64,000 nucleotides of DNA from Microbulbifer sp. Q7 (GTDB taxonomy: Bacteria; Pseudomonadota; Gammaproteobacteria; Pseudomonadales; Cellvibrionaceae). Positions 1-9,523 of this stretch are shown here, piece after piece. Numbering within the stretch: the stretch's first letter is position 1; each line of letters opens with the position of its first letter. The stretch is from the NCBI RefSeq assembly GCF_001639145.1, contig NZ_LROY01000002.1, positions 1,272,501 through 1,336,500 on the forward strand. Direction: 5' to 3'. A model generated the notes under the pieces. It did not search any database, had not been told where the DNA came from, and saw nothing but the letters and a program-made list of their open reading frames with translations. The translations under genes and the position numbers were made by a program.

Positions 1-109
1 ACATCTGGGCAGGTTTCTGCAATAATTGGAAACTGAAAGCGATTAGTTGAGAATATTTATCAAATCGTCGCGGGATAACCGTACGGCAGAAATGGCTGCG
101 AAAAGTCCT

Positions 110-135
110 GTGAACCAGTGCTATTAACTGGTCAC
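110..135. promoter_or_regulatory. Inverted repeat upstream of the Lrp-family gene
   Basis: The arms GTGA(A)CCAGT and ACTGGTCAC face each other across a short A/T-rich centre, about 115 bases before the regulator gene. The left arm carries one extra A. Lrp/AsnC proteins often bind such sites in their own promoters, so an operator is possible, but a plain transcript hairpin is equally compatible. The rest of bases 1-249 shows no gene. Confidence 0.3.
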
Positions 136-249
136 ATCCGTTATCCTCCTAACTACGGTAATCGGCAGCCTCAACGCACCTGACCAGCAGCACGCTGCCT
201 GCACGGCTCGCCATTGTGAACAAGAAAATCAGGAACACCGGGTAACCCT

Positions 250-732
250 ATGGCCTATCTACTGGACGCCATCGACAAGCACATTCTGGAAATTCTTCAG
301 GAAGACGCGACCATTCCCAACATCGAGCTGGCAGAAAAAGTCCACCTGTCACCGTCGCCCTGCTCCCGCCGCGTCAAAAACCTGCACGAACAGGGGTTTA
401 TCAAGCGCGCGGTCACCCTGCTGGAGCCGGACAAAGTGGGCCTGCCCGTGAGCGTGTTTATCCAGGTGACCCTCAACCACCAGGTGAAGAAAGAGCTGCA
501 GCACTTTGAGTCCACCATCGGCCAGTGGCCGGAAGTGATGGAGTGCTACCTGATGACCGGAGACTTCGACTACCTGTTGCGGGTGGTGGTGCCCAATCTG
601 CATGCGTATCAAGAGTTTCTGGATAAAAAGCTGACCGAGCTGCCCGGCATTGACCACATCAAAAGCAGCTTCTCCCTGAAGCAGGTGCGCTACCGGACTG
701 AGCTGCCCCTCGATCAATTGCTGGAAAAATAA
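250..732 (+). CDS. Lrp/AsnC family transcriptional regulator
   Basis: A 160-residue protein of the usual length for the Lrp/AsnC family. Residues about 5-52 form the N-terminal helix-turn-helix (LDAIDKHILEIL, then IELAEKVHLSPSPCSRRVKNL). Residues about 70-150 form the RAM ligand-binding and oligomerisation domain, with the family-like ending LTELPGIDHIKSSFSLKQV. Such proteins sense amino acids and act as octamers or dimers on nearby or global amino acid genes. The target cannot be read from the neighbours: an antisense DUF2905 gene ends just after it. It could be a local regulator or the global Lrp; the RSSFSLKQV-type ending is common to both. Confidence 0.93.
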   Translation: MAYLLDAIDKHILEILQEDATIPNIELAEKVHLSPSPCSRRVKNLHEQGFIKRAVTLLEPDKVGLPVSVFIQVTLNHQVKKELQHFESTIGQWPEVMECYLMTGDFDYLLRVVVPNLHAYQEFLDKKLTELPGIDHIKSSFSLKQVRYRTELPLDQLLEK

Positions 733-738
733 TACGCG

Positions 739-945
739 CTAGCGGCGAAACCAGCTCAGGATGAGGCTCAGCACCACGCTGACAATGATCATGGAAACAA
801 TGGGAAAATAGAAGCGGCTGCGCTCGGTCTCGATCCGAATATCACCGGGCAGCCGCCCAAACCAGTTCACCAGCCAAGGCGCATAGTTCAGCGCCAACCC
901 CACTACGATCAGCACACAGCCAGCCACGATCAACCAGCGTCCCAT
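739..945 (-). CDS. DUF2905 family small membrane protein
   Basis: The 68-residue protein begins MGRWLIVAGCVLIVVGL and ends with a second hydrophobic stretch (FYFPIVSMIIVSVVLSLIL). Between them lies the LPGDIRIE motif that is the signature of DUF2905. The frame is open further upstream, but I place the start at 945. GGGAGG lies nine bases before this ATG, whereas the ATG at 954 directly abuts it, and family members are about 65-70 residues long. Two membrane helices are predicted. The function is unknown. It converges with the Lrp-family gene, six bases apart, and its start faces the amidohydrolase gene at 1125. Confidence 0.85.
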   Translation of the reverse strand: MGRWLIVAGCVLIVVGLALNYAPWLVNWFGRLPGDIRIETERSRFYFPIVSMIIVSVVLSLILSWFRR

Positions 946-1124
946 CGCCACCATCCTCCCGGCACCATACTCCTGGCACCTATAAGCTCCAGAACATTTC
1001 TGTACGTCTTGCAGTGTAACCCGCATCCGGTATTCCGGCAGGCGGCGGCTAAATTGGCAGCCGCAAGCTCCACTGTTACCATCGAAGAGACCCTTCGATA
1101 GACGCTGATACAAGGCTAATAATT

Positions 1125-2777
1125 ATGCGCCTCTTACCTACGCTCGTTAGTTTGGGCACCCTGCTTGCCTCATGGCAACTTGGGGCCACAACCCTGATGC
1201 ACAACTTCGACGGCTACCAGGCCAGCGAACACCGCCTGGAACAGTTCAATACGCTGGTATTCGATGAGGGCAAGGTCCTGGCCACCGGCGATTTTGCCCA
1301 ACTGCGCAAGCAATACCCTGAGGCGACAACCATCGACGCCGGCGGCAAGCTGCTACTTCCAGGCCTGATCGACGCCCACGGTCATGTGCTTGGGCTGGGC
1401 AGGCTACAGCAACAGCTGGACCTGCGGGGTCTCGATTTGCCGCAAACCCTCCACGCCATCAAGCAGTTTGCACGCAAACAGCAACCGGGCGAATGGCTGA
1501 TCGGACGCGGCTGGAACCAGGTGCTCTGGCGTGGCAAGCAGTTTCCCACAAGCGCACAGCTCGACGCCTTGGATATCGACCAGCCAATCTGGCTGCAGCG
1601 CGTCGATGGGCACGCAGGTTGGGCCAATAGCGCCGCCATGAAACTTGCCGGTATCACCGCGGACACGAAGGCCCCCGACGGCGGCGAGATCATTCGCGAC
1701 GAAGAAGGTAAGCCAACCGGCGTGCTCATTGATAACGCCATGGGGCTTATCCAGGGTGTCGTCCCGCAACCCACCCTGCAGGAGGAAAAAGCGGCACTCA
1801 CCACGGCGTTCGAACTGGCGCTGTCCCTCGGGCTCACCGGGGTACACGACGCCGGTGTCAGCGAACAAACCCTGAAGGCCTACCGCGCCCTTGCCGCCGA
1901 AGACGCGATACCGTTGCGTGTGTATCCGATGATTTCTTCCGACGACCCGAAGTTGCCCGCACTGCTTGGCGCAGGTCATGTGGGTGCCCCGAATGAAAAA
2001 CTCTACGTGCGCAGCATTAAGGTGTATGCCGACGGCGCGCTCGGCAGCCGCGGGGCCGCGCTGCTGGAGCCCTACCATGATCGCCCGAAGGAAAAAGGTT
2101 TGTTGATTTACTCGCAAAGTGAGTTGAGCAAACAGATGCAGCTTGCGACGGACAACGGCTTCCAGGTAAACGTGCACGCGATCGGCGACCGCGCCAATCA
2201 CATCGTTCTGGAGATTCTGCAGTCCCTCAACAAAAAGCAGGACCAGAAACCGTTCCGCCACCGAATCGAACATGCGCAGGTGCTGACCCTCAACGACATT
2301 GAGCGCTTCCCATCACTGAACCTGATCGCCTCGATGCAACCGGTGCACGCGACCAGCGACAAGAATATGGCCGGCGACCGCCTCGGTGAACAGCGTCTCG
2401 AAGGTGCCTATGCTTGGCGGAAATTTCTCAGCCAGGGCACCAAACTGGCGGCGGGTTCCGACTTCCCGGTAGAGCCGGTTAACCCCCTCTTCGGCCTGCA
2501 CGCCGCGGTCACCCGGCGCGATCGTCAGGGAGCCCCGGAGAAAGGCTGGCTGGTGGAAGAAGCCATGACACTGGAAGAAGCGCTGCGCGCCTTTACCCTG
2601 GACGCGGCCTACGCCAGTCACCAGGAAAACTTCATCGGCAGTCTGGAACCCGGAAAGTTTGCCGACTTCATCCTGCTCGATCGCAACCTCTTCACCATCG
2701 ACCCGCAGGAAATCTGGCAAGCCAATGTGTTGGAAACCTGGGTAGAGGGAGAACGGGTATTTGCGCGCAGCGAATAG
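1125..2777 (+). CDS. Secreted YtcJ-type amidohydrolase
   Basis: A 550-residue metal-dependent hydrolase of the amidohydrolase_3 (YtcJ/exoenzyme regulatory protein AepA-like) group. Residues 1-21 form a signal peptide (MRLLPTLVSLGTLLASWQLGA), so it should act in the periplasm. LIDAHGH places the first two metal ligands at H85 and H87. Later family motifs are KVYADGALGSRGA, VHAIGDRAN, RIEHAQVL and the metal-binding aspartate in GSDFPVEP. The substrate is not identifiable; relatives act on cyclic amides or formamide-like compounds. A weak AAGG lies nine bases before the ATG. A bidirectional terminator follows at 2833-2870. Confidence 0.9.
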   Translation: MRLLPTLVSLGTLLASWQLGATTLMHNFDGYQASEHRLEQFNTLVFDEGKVLATGDFAQLRKQYPEATTIDAGGKLLLPGLIDAHGHVLGLGRLQQQLDLRGLDLPQTLHAIKQFARKQQPGEWLIGRGWNQVLWRGKQFPTSAQLDALDIDQPIWLQRVDGHAGWANSAAMKLAGITADTKAPDGGEIIRDEEGKPTGVLIDNAMGLIQGVVPQPTLQEEKAALTTAFELALSLGLTGVHDAGVSEQTLKAYRALAAEDAIPLRVYPMISSDDPKLPALLGAGHVGAPNEKLYVRSIKVYADGALGSRGAALLEPYHDRPKEKGLLIYSQSELSKQMQLATDNGFQVNVHAIGDRANHIVLEILQSLNKKQDQKPFRHRIEHAQVLTLNDIERFPSLNLIASMQPVHATSDKNMAGDRLGEQRLEGAYAWRKFLSQGTKLAAGSDFPVEPVNPLFGLHAAVTRRDRQGAPEKGWLVEEAMTLEEALRAFTLDAAYASHQENFIGSLEPGKFADFILLDRNLFTIDPQEIWQANVLETWVEGERVFARSE

Positions 2778-2832
2778 TAGGTAAGACGGTAACGTCAATT
2801 ACGCAACCGTCACACAACCATCCCATATCCAT

Positions 2833-2870
2833 AAAAAAAGCCGCGCCCCATTCGGGACGCGGCTTTTTTT
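2833..2870. terminator. Bidirectional intrinsic terminator
   Basis: The stem A7-GCCGCG / CGCGGC-T7 with a short loop is flanked by A and T tracts on both sides. It can therefore end the amidohydrolase transcript on the plus strand and the M3 peptidase transcript on the minus strand. Confidence 0.9.
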
Positions 2871-2909
2871 GTGGAACCCTGGGTACTACTTTAGGTACCG
2901 GGCTACCGT

Positions 2910-5126
2910 TTACTCACCAGCGGACGCTGTACCCTCTTCGCCGGGCACCGGGAAACCACGGTCACGCATCAGCGGCTCGATACCCGCATCGCGACCACGG
3001 AACAGACGGTAAGCTTCTGCCGGGTCAATGGCGTTGCGCGGTGCGAACAGGTATTTAACCAGCTTGCCGGCCACTTCCTTATCGTAGAAACCACCTTCTG
3101 CTTCAGCGAAGGCTTCAGAAGCATCGGAAGTCAGCACGTCGGCCCACATGTAACCGTAGTAACCAGCGGAGTAACCTTCACCGGAGAAGATGTGTCCGAA
3201 GTGTGGGGTGCGGTGACGCATCACCAGCTCGGACGGCATGCCCAGTGCATTCAGGGTTTCACGCTCGAACTTGTCCGGGTCGATACCCTTCGGGTCGGTA
3301 GTGTGCAGCTTCATGTCCACCAGCGCGGACGCCAGGTATTCGGTGGTGGCGAAGCCCTGGTTGAAGTTGGCTGCTTTCTTGATCTTCGCCACCAGCTCTG
3401 CGGGAATCGGCTCACCGGTTTTGGCGTGCACCAGGTAATTGTCGATGATCGGATCGGTGCTCAACCAGCGCTCCAGCAACTGGGACTGGAACTCGGTGTA
3501 GTCGCGCACGCCGCCGTTAAGGGTCGGGTAGCTCACGTTGGACGCCAGGAAGTGCAGCGCGTGACCGAACTCGTGGAAGAAGGTTTCCGCATCGTCCCAG
3601 CTCACCAGCACCGGCTCACCGGGTGCACCCTTGATAAAGTTGGAGTTGTTGGAAGCCAGTACGGTTTCCTTGCCATCGAAGGTGGTGTGATCGCGGTACA
3701 TGCTTGCCCAGGCACCGGAGCGCTTGCCGGAGCGGGCGAACGGGTCCAGATACCACAGGCCGATATGCTCGCCGCTGGTCTTGTCCGTCACTTCCCAGAC
3801 TTTCACGTCTTCATGGAAAACCGGCACACTGCCCTCTTCCACCGGGCTGAAACTGAAGTCAAACAGCTCACCGGCAACGTAGAACATGCCTTCACGCAGA
3901 TTGTCCAGCTGCAGGTACTGTTTGACTTCATCGGAGTTCAGGTCGTACTTCGCCTTGCGCACTTTCTCTGCGTAGAAACGGTAGTCCCACGGCTTGATTT
4001 TGATGCCGGCCTTTTCCGCATCAGCCACCGCCTGCATATCAGCGACTTCTTCGTGAACCCGCGCTACGGCTGCCGGCCATACCGCTTCCATCAGCGCGAT
4101 GGCATTTTGCGGGTTTTTCGCCATACGGTTCTGCAGGCGCCACTGGGCGTAGTTATCGAAGCCAAGCAGTGCAACACGCTCATCACGCAACTGCAGAATT
4201 TCGGCAATGATCGCGTTGTTGTCGTGCTCACCACCGTTGTCGCCACGGCTGTAGTAGTTGGTCCACACCTTCTCGCGCAGCGCGCGGTCTTCGGAATAGG
4301 TCAGGAACGGATCCATGGAAGAGCGGGTGTTCTTGATTGCGTACTTGCCCTTCTGGCCTTTTTCTTCCGCCATAGAGGCGGCGGCTTTGACGAAGGACTC
4401 CGGCAGGCCCGCCAGCTGGTCTTCGGTCAGGAAAATATCGTAGCCTTCTTCGTCGGCCAGCACGTTGTTGGCAAACTTGGTGTGCAGCTCGGCCAGGCGG
4501 TTGTTGATTTCTGCATAGCGCTTCTTGTCTTCACCGGAAAGCGTCGCGCCATTGGTGGCGAACTCATCGTATACCAGCTCAACCACGCGCTTCTGCTCCG
4601 CGGTAAGGTCAGAGCTGTTGCGGGAATCAAAGACAGCCTTTACGCGCTGGAACAGTTTGTCGTTCTGAATGATCTTGGAGCTGAAAGCTGCCAGCTTCGG
4701 CGCCATTTCCGCCTGCACGGCACGGAATTCCGGGGTCGACATGTTGCCGCTCCAGATACCCCAGTAGGTGAACACCTGGCTCAGTGCCTTGCCGCTGCGC
4801 TCCATCTCTTCAATGGTGTTGGCAAAGGTCGGCGGCGCCGGGTTGTTGGCAATCTCGTCGATTTCTGCCAGGTTCTGCGCCATGCCGTACTCCAGCGCCG
4901 GCTTCAGATCTTCCACCTTCATCTTGTCGAATGCGGGCACACCACCGTAAGGGCCCTTCCACTCCGCCAGCAGCGCATTATTTTTTACGACATCTGCGAC
5001 TACTTCGGCAGAAGCCACCACTTGCTCTGCCGGCTTCGCCGCCTGTACGTTTTCTGCTTCTTTACTGCAGCCAGCGGCGGCGGCCAGCGCCGCGGCGATG
5101 GACATTGCGATCAGTGTTTGACGCAT
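2910..5126 (-). CDS. M3 family zinc metallopeptidase, lipoprotein
   Basis: A 738-residue peptidase of the Dcp/oligopeptidase A (M3A) family, which cuts short peptides. The zinc site is H518-EFG-H522, with the third ligand in YTEFQSQ (E545), equivalent to the glutamate of thimet oligopeptidase. Unlike cytosolic Dcp and PrlC, it starts with a lipoprotein signal (LAAAAGC, lipidated Cys20), so it is probably anchored in the outer membrane or periplasm. The frame extends to 5318, but the ATG at 5126 fits: GAGAGG lies nine bases upstream and the signal peptide starts there. It is transcribed alone. It probably degrades peptides outside the cytoplasm. The exact M3 subgroup is uncertain. Confidence 0.93.
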   Translation of the reverse strand: MRQTLIAMSIAAALAAAAGCSKEAENVQAAKPAEQVVASAEVVADVVKNNALLAEWKGPYGGVPAFDKMKVEDLKPALEYGMAQNLAEIDEIANNPAPPTFANTIEEMERSGKALSQVFTYWGIWSGNMSTPEFRAVQAEMAPKLAAFSSKIIQNDKLFQRVKAVFDSRNSSDLTAEQKRVVELVYDEFATNGATLSGEDKKRYAEINNRLAELHTKFANNVLADEEGYDIFLTEDQLAGLPESFVKAAASMAEEKGQKGKYAIKNTRSSMDPFLTYSEDRALREKVWTNYYSRGDNGGEHDNNAIIAEILQLRDERVALLGFDNYAQWRLQNRMAKNPQNAIALMEAVWPAAVARVHEEVADMQAVADAEKAGIKIKPWDYRFYAEKVRKAKYDLNSDEVKQYLQLDNLREGMFYVAGELFDFSFSPVEEGSVPVFHEDVKVWEVTDKTSGEHIGLWYLDPFARSGKRSGAWASMYRDHTTFDGKETVLASNNSNFIKGAPGEPVLVSWDDAETFFHEFGHALHFLASNVSYPTLNGGVRDYTEFQSQLLERWLSTDPIIDNYLVHAKTGEPIPAELVAKIKKAANFNQGFATTEYLASALVDMKLHTTDPKGIDPDKFERETLNALGMPSELVMRHRTPHFGHIFSGEGYSAGYYGYMWADVLTSDASEAFAEAEGGFYDKEVAGKLVKYLFAPRNAIDPAEAYRLFRGRDAGIEPLMRDRGFPVPGEEGTASAGE

Positions 5127-5425
5127 TGAGTAGATCCTCTCGTGACATGAAATTATTAAATTTTTAGCTGCCCGGAGTGTACCCCAGCGACAAGCGAGAT
5201 CGCTACGATGCGGGCACAAGGCCGCAGCTTTATCGGCCAGGTGCCGCTCTCGCGACACATTCCCCCGGCACTGATCAACTTTACGGAGTATTTTGTGGGG
5301 ACAGGTTTTTAGCGTCATTCGATAACGGCTTATTAAGTGGATAGTTTTAGACTGCTGGACACATAGTACCGGTGGCGTTGTCGCACCGCCGCCAGCACGT
5401 CAACAGATTCAGTGCTCAGGTGAAA

Positions 5426-6106
5426 TCAAACGCGCCGGTCTTCCACGATATCGCCCACCGCCAGCAGCTCCTCATCGTGAGTCACTTCTCGCCAGGGTTC
5501 ATTGATTCCGGCCTCGACCCAGCTTTGCATACCGGGCAGCGCCAGAATGCGCTCGCAGTAGTCCATCGCTTCTTTGCCGAGGGAGAGCTGGTAGCCTTTC
5601 AGGCGCAAGACGACCGGTGCGAAGAACGCATCGACCGCTGTGAATTCCCGCCCCGCCAGAAATGGCCCGCCGAATCGGGAAAGTCCCTGCTGCCACAGCT
5701 CGTCGATGCGATCCAGGTCTTTTTGCAGAGCGTCGTCGATGCGATGCAGCGACACCGTTACCCCACAGTTCATGCTGCACTGGTTACGCAGGGCGAAAAA
5801 GCCGGCGTGCATTTCGGAAGCGGCGCAGCGCGCCCAGGCTCTCGCCTGCTTGTCCTCCGGCCAGACGCGCGGATGAGATTCGTACAGGTATTCGGTGATG
5901 GCGAGCGATTCCCAAACAGTGGTATCGCCGTCGACCAGACACGGTACCAGGCCGGTTGGGGAGAATTTGCGGAATTTATTCCAGCTGCCGCCCTCGTCGA
6001 AGGGCTCCAGCTGTTCCTCAAAGGGAATTTCCAGTTCGGTGGCCAGCAGCCAGGGGCGCAGCGACCAGGACGAATAGTTTTTGTTGCCGATAAACAGTTG
6101 ATACAT
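5426..6106 (-). CDS. Glutathione S-transferase family protein
   Basis: 226 residues with a thioredoxin-like N-terminal domain (MYQLFIGNKNYSSWSLRPWL, with a likely glutathione-contacting serine in YSSWS). PCLVDGD and TVWESLAITEYLYE follow, the latter being the usual glutathione-binding ESxAI motif. The C-terminal half is helical. The frame is open to 6301, but the ATG at 6106 begins the conserved domain and follows GGGAGA. It lies 46 bases downstream of the DAHP synthase on the same strand, so co-transcription is likely. The substrate is unknown. Confidence 0.9.
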   Translation of the reverse strand: MYQLFIGNKNYSSWSLRPWLLATELEIPFEEQLEPFDEGGSWNKFRKFSPTGLVPCLVDGDTTVWESLAITEYLYESHPRVWPEDKQARAWARCAASEMHAGFFALRNQCSMNCGVTVSLHRIDDALQKDLDRIDELWQQGLSRFGGPFLAGREFTAVDAFFAPVVLRLKGYQLSLGKEAMDYCERILALPGMQSWVEAGINEPWREVTHDEELLAVGDIVEDRRV

Positions 6107-6152
6107 CCTGGTCTCCCTCTCCCAATTAATGGTTTGCTTGGCGTTAAGCTGT

Positions 6153-7586
6153 TTATGCCTTGCCGCCGGTACCATTTCGGCCGTCGCGCAGCATTTCAGA
6201 AATACAGAAGGCGAGCTCCAGCACCTGGTCTGCATTGAGTCGCGGGTCGCACTGGGTGCGGTAGCAACTGGCGAGATCTTCGTCGGAAATTTTCCAGGCA
6301 CCGCCGGTACACTCGGTGACGTGCTGCCCGGTCATTTCCAGGTGAATACCACCAGGGTGTGTGCCCTCGGCACGGTGCACCGCAAAGAAATCCCGGATTT
6401 CCCGCAGAATGTTATCAAAATTGCGGGTTTTGAAGCCGCTGGATGCCTTTTCGGTGTTGCCGTGCATGGGGTCGGTGCTCCACACAATAGAGCGCCCTTC
6501 CTTTTCCACCGCACGCACCAGCGCGGGCAGTTTATCGCCCAGGGTATCGGCGCCCATGCGGGTAATCAGGGTCAAACGACCGGGCTCATTGTTCGGGTTC
6601 AAGCGATCAATCAGTCGGATCAACTCATCGGTCGCCATACCCGGCCCCACTTTGACCCCGATGGGATTCCACACCCCGGCGAGGAATTCAATATGCGCGG
6701 CATCCAGCTGGCGAGTGCGCTCACCGATCCACAGCATATGGGCGGAGCAGTCGTACCATTTGCCCGTCAGGCTATCGGTACGAGTGAGCGCCTGCTCGTA
6801 ATTCAGCAACAACGCTTCGTGGGAAGTGAACAGTGTTGTCTCGCGAATGGCCGGTGTATTGGCGGAGTTGACGCCGCACACCGCCATAAACTCCAACGCA
6901 TCCTGCAGACGTTCTGCCAGCTGCGCATAGCGGTCTCGCTGCGGGTTGTTTTCCAGGTAGCTCAGGTTCCAGGCATGCACCTGATGCAGATCGGCCAGCC
7001 CCCCCTGGGCAAAGGCACGCAGCAGGTTGAGGGTGGCCGCGGACTGGTTGTAGGCGGTGAGCATGCGCCTGGGGTCAGGTACGCGGGCTTCCGCAGAAAA
7101 GTCGATACCGTTGATGATATCGCCCCGGTAGCTCGGCAGCTCGACACCATCCACGGTTTCCATGTCGGCCGAACGCGGCTTGGCATACTGCCCGGCCATG
7201 CGCGCGACCTTCACCACCGGCAGGTTGCCGGCAAACGTGAGTACCACCGCCATCTGCAGCAACACTTTGAAGGTGTCGCGAATACGGTTGGCATTGAAGT
7301 CGGAAAAGGATTCTGCGCAGTCGCCACCCTGCAATAAAAACGCCTTACCCTGCGCTACTTCCGCCAGCTGGCGGCGCAGCTCCCTCGCCTCCTCCGCAAA
7401 CACCAGCGGCGGGTAATCGGCAAGTTCTCGCTCAACGGATTCCACGGCATCGAGGGATGGATAGCGGGGCTGCTGGTGCGCTTGCAGTTTGCGCCAGCTG
7501 GAAGGGTCCCAAGGTTTTACCAGGGGTTCAGGCTCTTGGGACGGCTTGGTGGATTGGGACACGGGGACTTTTACCTCAACTTCCAT
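6153..7586 (-). CDS. Class II 3-deoxy-7-phosphoheptulonate (DAHP) synthase
   Basis: This enzyme condenses phosphoenolpyruvate with erythrose 4-phosphate, the first step of the shikimate pathway. Class II signatures are visible: [18 protein letters not shown], the metal-binding cysteine in [25 protein letters not shown] and GITFHMTGQH-like [15 protein letters not shown]. The start is uncertain. The frame can open with TTG at 7625, which sits inside a perfect 27-base palindrome and has no ribosome site. I prefer the ATG at 7586 (477 residues). The tyrosine/aromatic aminotransferase gene lies upstream on the same strand, which fits aromatic amino acid synthesis. Confidence 0.93.
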   Translation of the reverse strand: MEVEVKVPVSQSTKPSQEPEPLVKPWDPSSWRKLQAHQQPRYPSLDAVESVERELADYPPLVFAEEARELRRQLAEVAQGKAFLLQGGDCAESFSDFNANRIRDTFKVLLQMAVVLTFAGNLPVVKVARMAGQYAKPRSADMETVDGVELPSYRGDIINGIDFSAEARVPDPRRMLTAYNQSAATLNLLRAFAQGGLADLHQVHAWNLSYLENNPQRDRYAQLAERLQDALEFMAVCGVNSANTPAIRETTLFTSHEALLLNYEQALTRTDSLTGKWYDCSAHMLWIGERTRQLDAAHIEFLAGVWNPIGVKVGPGMATDELIRLIDRLNPNNEPGRLTLITRMGADTLGDKLPALVRAVEKEGRSIVWSTDPMHGNTEKASSGFKTRNFDNILREIRDFFAVHRAEGTHPGGIHLEMTGQHVTECTGGAWKISDEDLASCYRTQCDPRLNADQVLELAFCISEMLRDGRNGTGGKA

Positions 7587-7612
7587 ATGCGGCTCGAAAT
7601 CAGATTCAACGG

Positions 7613-7639
7613 TCTGTGCCGCCAATTTGGCGGCACAGA
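7613..7639. promoter_or_regulatory. Perfect 27-base palindrome before the DAHP synthase gene
   Basis: Two 13-base arms, TCTGTGCCGCCAA and TTGGCGGCACAGA, are exact reverse complements around a single central T. The site lies 27-53 bases before the ATG at 7586. No T tract follows on the minus strand, so it is not a simple terminator. It looks like an operator or a stable leader hairpin. Confidence 0.65.
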
Positions 7640-7703
7640 GTCTGGGAGCAATTTCACCGGCGGTCCCAGGGCCGCCGTTTCGAATCGGGAATGCAGAGCG
7701 CCG

Positions 7704-8903
7704 TTATCCGGCGTCGAGCACTTCCGCAACCGACTTGCAGAAGTACGCCATGTTGCTCTGGCTCAGGCCAGCGATACTGATACGGCTGGAATCTACCATG
7801 TAAATGGAATAATCCTGCTGCAGTTTATGCACCTGTTCCGGGGTAATTCCCAGGAATGAGAACATACCTTTCTGCTTTTCGATAAAACTGAAGTCGCCCG
7901 CGGCGCCGGCATCCCGCAAACTTTCCACAACACCACTGCGCAGGCTATTGATGCGCTCGCGCATCTCGGTGAGCTCCGCTTCCCAGTTGGCGCGCAGGCC
8001 CGCGTCAGTGAGGATGGACTCGACAATGGCGCCACCGTGATTGGGTGGCATGGAGTAGTTGCCGCGCACCACATTCAGCAGCTGACTCTGACCGCGATCG
8101 GCGGCCGCCGCGTCGCTGTAAATGACCATGGCGAGGCCGACCCGCTCGCGGTACAGACCGAAGTTTTTCGAGCAGGATGCGGCGACCAGCATCTCCGGCA
8201 CCGATTCCGCCATCAGACGCAGGCCGTAAGCATCGGCCTCCAGACTGTCACCGAAGCCCTGGTAGGCCATGTCAATGAAGGGGGTGAAACCCTGCTTCTG
8301 CGCCATTTCCGCCAGCACCTTCCACTGCTCGCGAGTCAGGTCGGCTCCACAGGGGTTGTGGCAGCAGGCGTGGAACAGCACCAGGTCACCTTCACCGACC
8401 TGCTTCAGGGTTTCCACCATCGCGTCGAACTGCAAGCTGCTGGTGGCGCGGTCGTAATAGGGATAGCTCTTGATCTCCAAGCCGGCATTGCCCAGCAGGG
8501 GCACGTGATTGGCCCAGGTGGGGTCGCTCACCCAGATGGTGGCGCCCGCTTTGGCACGATCGGAAAACTCAGCCAGAACACGCAGGGCACCACAGCCCCC
8601 CGGCGTCTGTGCAGAGCGCACGCGGTTGCCAACCAACGCGGGGTGGCCGGCACCCAGCACCAGTTCCTGCATCGCGCTGTTGAACCCAGGGGTTCCCGCC
8701 GGACCGATGTATGCCTTGGTCTCCTCACCGCGCAACAGGCGGGTTTCCGCTTCCTTGACGGCCTGCAGAACCGGGGTATGCCCCGCTTCATCCTTATAAA
8801 CACCCACCCCCAGGTCGATTTTGTTGGGGTTATCGTCCGCACGGTAGGTGGCGAGAAGCCCCAGAATGGGGTCTGCGGGCAGGCTCTTCAGGTGGTCAAA
8901 CAT
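7704..8903 (-). CDS. Aromatic amino acid / aspartate aminotransferase (class I)
   Basis: 399 residues, the normal length for the AspC/TyrB group of PLP-dependent aminotransferases. It contains the N-terminal substrate-domain motif NKIDLGVGVYKDEAG. Further motifs are GGCGALR, HACCHNPCGADLT (cofactor-binding asparagine), DMAYQGFGD and the PLP lysine K246 in SCSKNFGLYRERVG. The start is supported by GGAG seven bases before the ATG. It probably makes or removes tyrosine, phenylalanine or aspartate. Its position just upstream of DAHP synthase favours the aromatic role, but the sequence alone does not separate TyrB from AspC. Confidence 0.92.
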   Translation of the reverse strand: MFDHLKSLPADPILGLLATYRADDNPNKIDLGVGVYKDEAGHTPVLQAVKEAETRLLRGEETKAYIGPAGTPGFNSAMQELVLGAGHPALVGNRVRSAQTPGGCGALRVLAEFSDRAKAGATIWVSDPTWANHVPLLGNAGLEIKSYPYYDRATSSLQFDAMVETLKQVGEGDLVLFHACCHNPCGADLTREQWKVLAEMAQKQGFTPFIDMAYQGFGDSLEADAYGLRLMAESVPEMLVAASCSKNFGLYRERVGLAMVIYSDAAAADRGQSQLLNVVRGNYSMPPNHGGAIVESILTDAGLRANWEAELTEMRERINSLRSGVVESLRDAGAAGDFSFIEKQKGMFSFLGITPEQVHKLQQDYSIYMVDSSRISIAGLSQSNMAYFCKSVAEVLDAG

Positions 8904-9001
8904 GGAAACTCCTGGTAATTCGCGCCGATGCGCTCACAACGCATCGAGCAGTGAATGGTCAAGTCAGAAAGATGGGATAAGAATGGCAGATGAACCGGAG
9001 A

Positions 9002-9523
9002 TCAGTCGATCAGGCCGCGATTGGCCCAGTCCTGCGCGCGCGCCATCAGCTTTTCAATAATACTGTCGAGCTGGTTGCGCTCGTCCGCCGACAGCGAGCC
9101 CATCAGGTCGTTCTCATACTGTTGCGCCAGCGGCACAATACGTTCGTACACGTCCCGGCCCAGATCCGAAAGATTGAGCACCTGGCGACGGCGATCCGCG
9201 AGGTCTTCGCTGCGGGTGATGTAATCGTTTTTGATCAGAATCGACACCGCACGGCTGATTGCCACCTTGTCCATCGCCGTTTGCTCGACCAGATCCGCAG
9301 CGGACAGGTTCGGGAAACGGCCTAAAATGGCCATGACACGCCAGGCGGGAATGGTGAGGTCGAAACGCGCGCTGTAGGCATCCGCAATCGCGTTGCTTAC
9401 CCGGTTGGACAAAACAGAAAGACGATAAGGCAGGAACTTCTCCAGACGCAGATCGTCCGGGCGCACCGCATCCATAGGGTCGGAAAGCTCAGTCTTGTCG
9501 CTAGTGGTGTTATCAATTGTCAT
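9002..9523 (-). CDS. MarR family transcriptional regulator
   Basis: A 173-residue winged-helix repressor or activator. Residues about 50-140 carry the MarR fold: LTIPAWRVMAILGRFPNLSAADL, the recognition helix MDKVAISRAVSIL, and the wing ITRSEDLADRRRQVLNLS with the typical DxRxR motif. It lies 98 bases upstream of the aminotransferase on the same strand and is divergent from maiA (tyrosine breakdown). It may therefore control aromatic compound genes. Two palindromic motifs in the divergent region at 9598-9637 are candidate operators. The inducer is unknown. Confidence 0.9.
   Translation of the reverse strand: MTIDNTTSDKTELSDPMDAVRPDDLRLEKFLPYRLSVLSNRVSNAIADAYSARFDLTIPAWRVMAILGRFPNLSAADLVEQTAMDKVAISRAVSILIKNDYITRSEDLADRRRQVLNLSDLGRDVYERIVPLAQQYENDLMGSLSADERNQLDSIIEKLMARAQDWANRGLID

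Noticed and set aside
3192..5129. Plus-strand open frame of about 645 codons opposite the M3 peptidase gene
   Set aside because: A compositional shadow; the minus strand encodes an intact HEFGH metallopeptidase.
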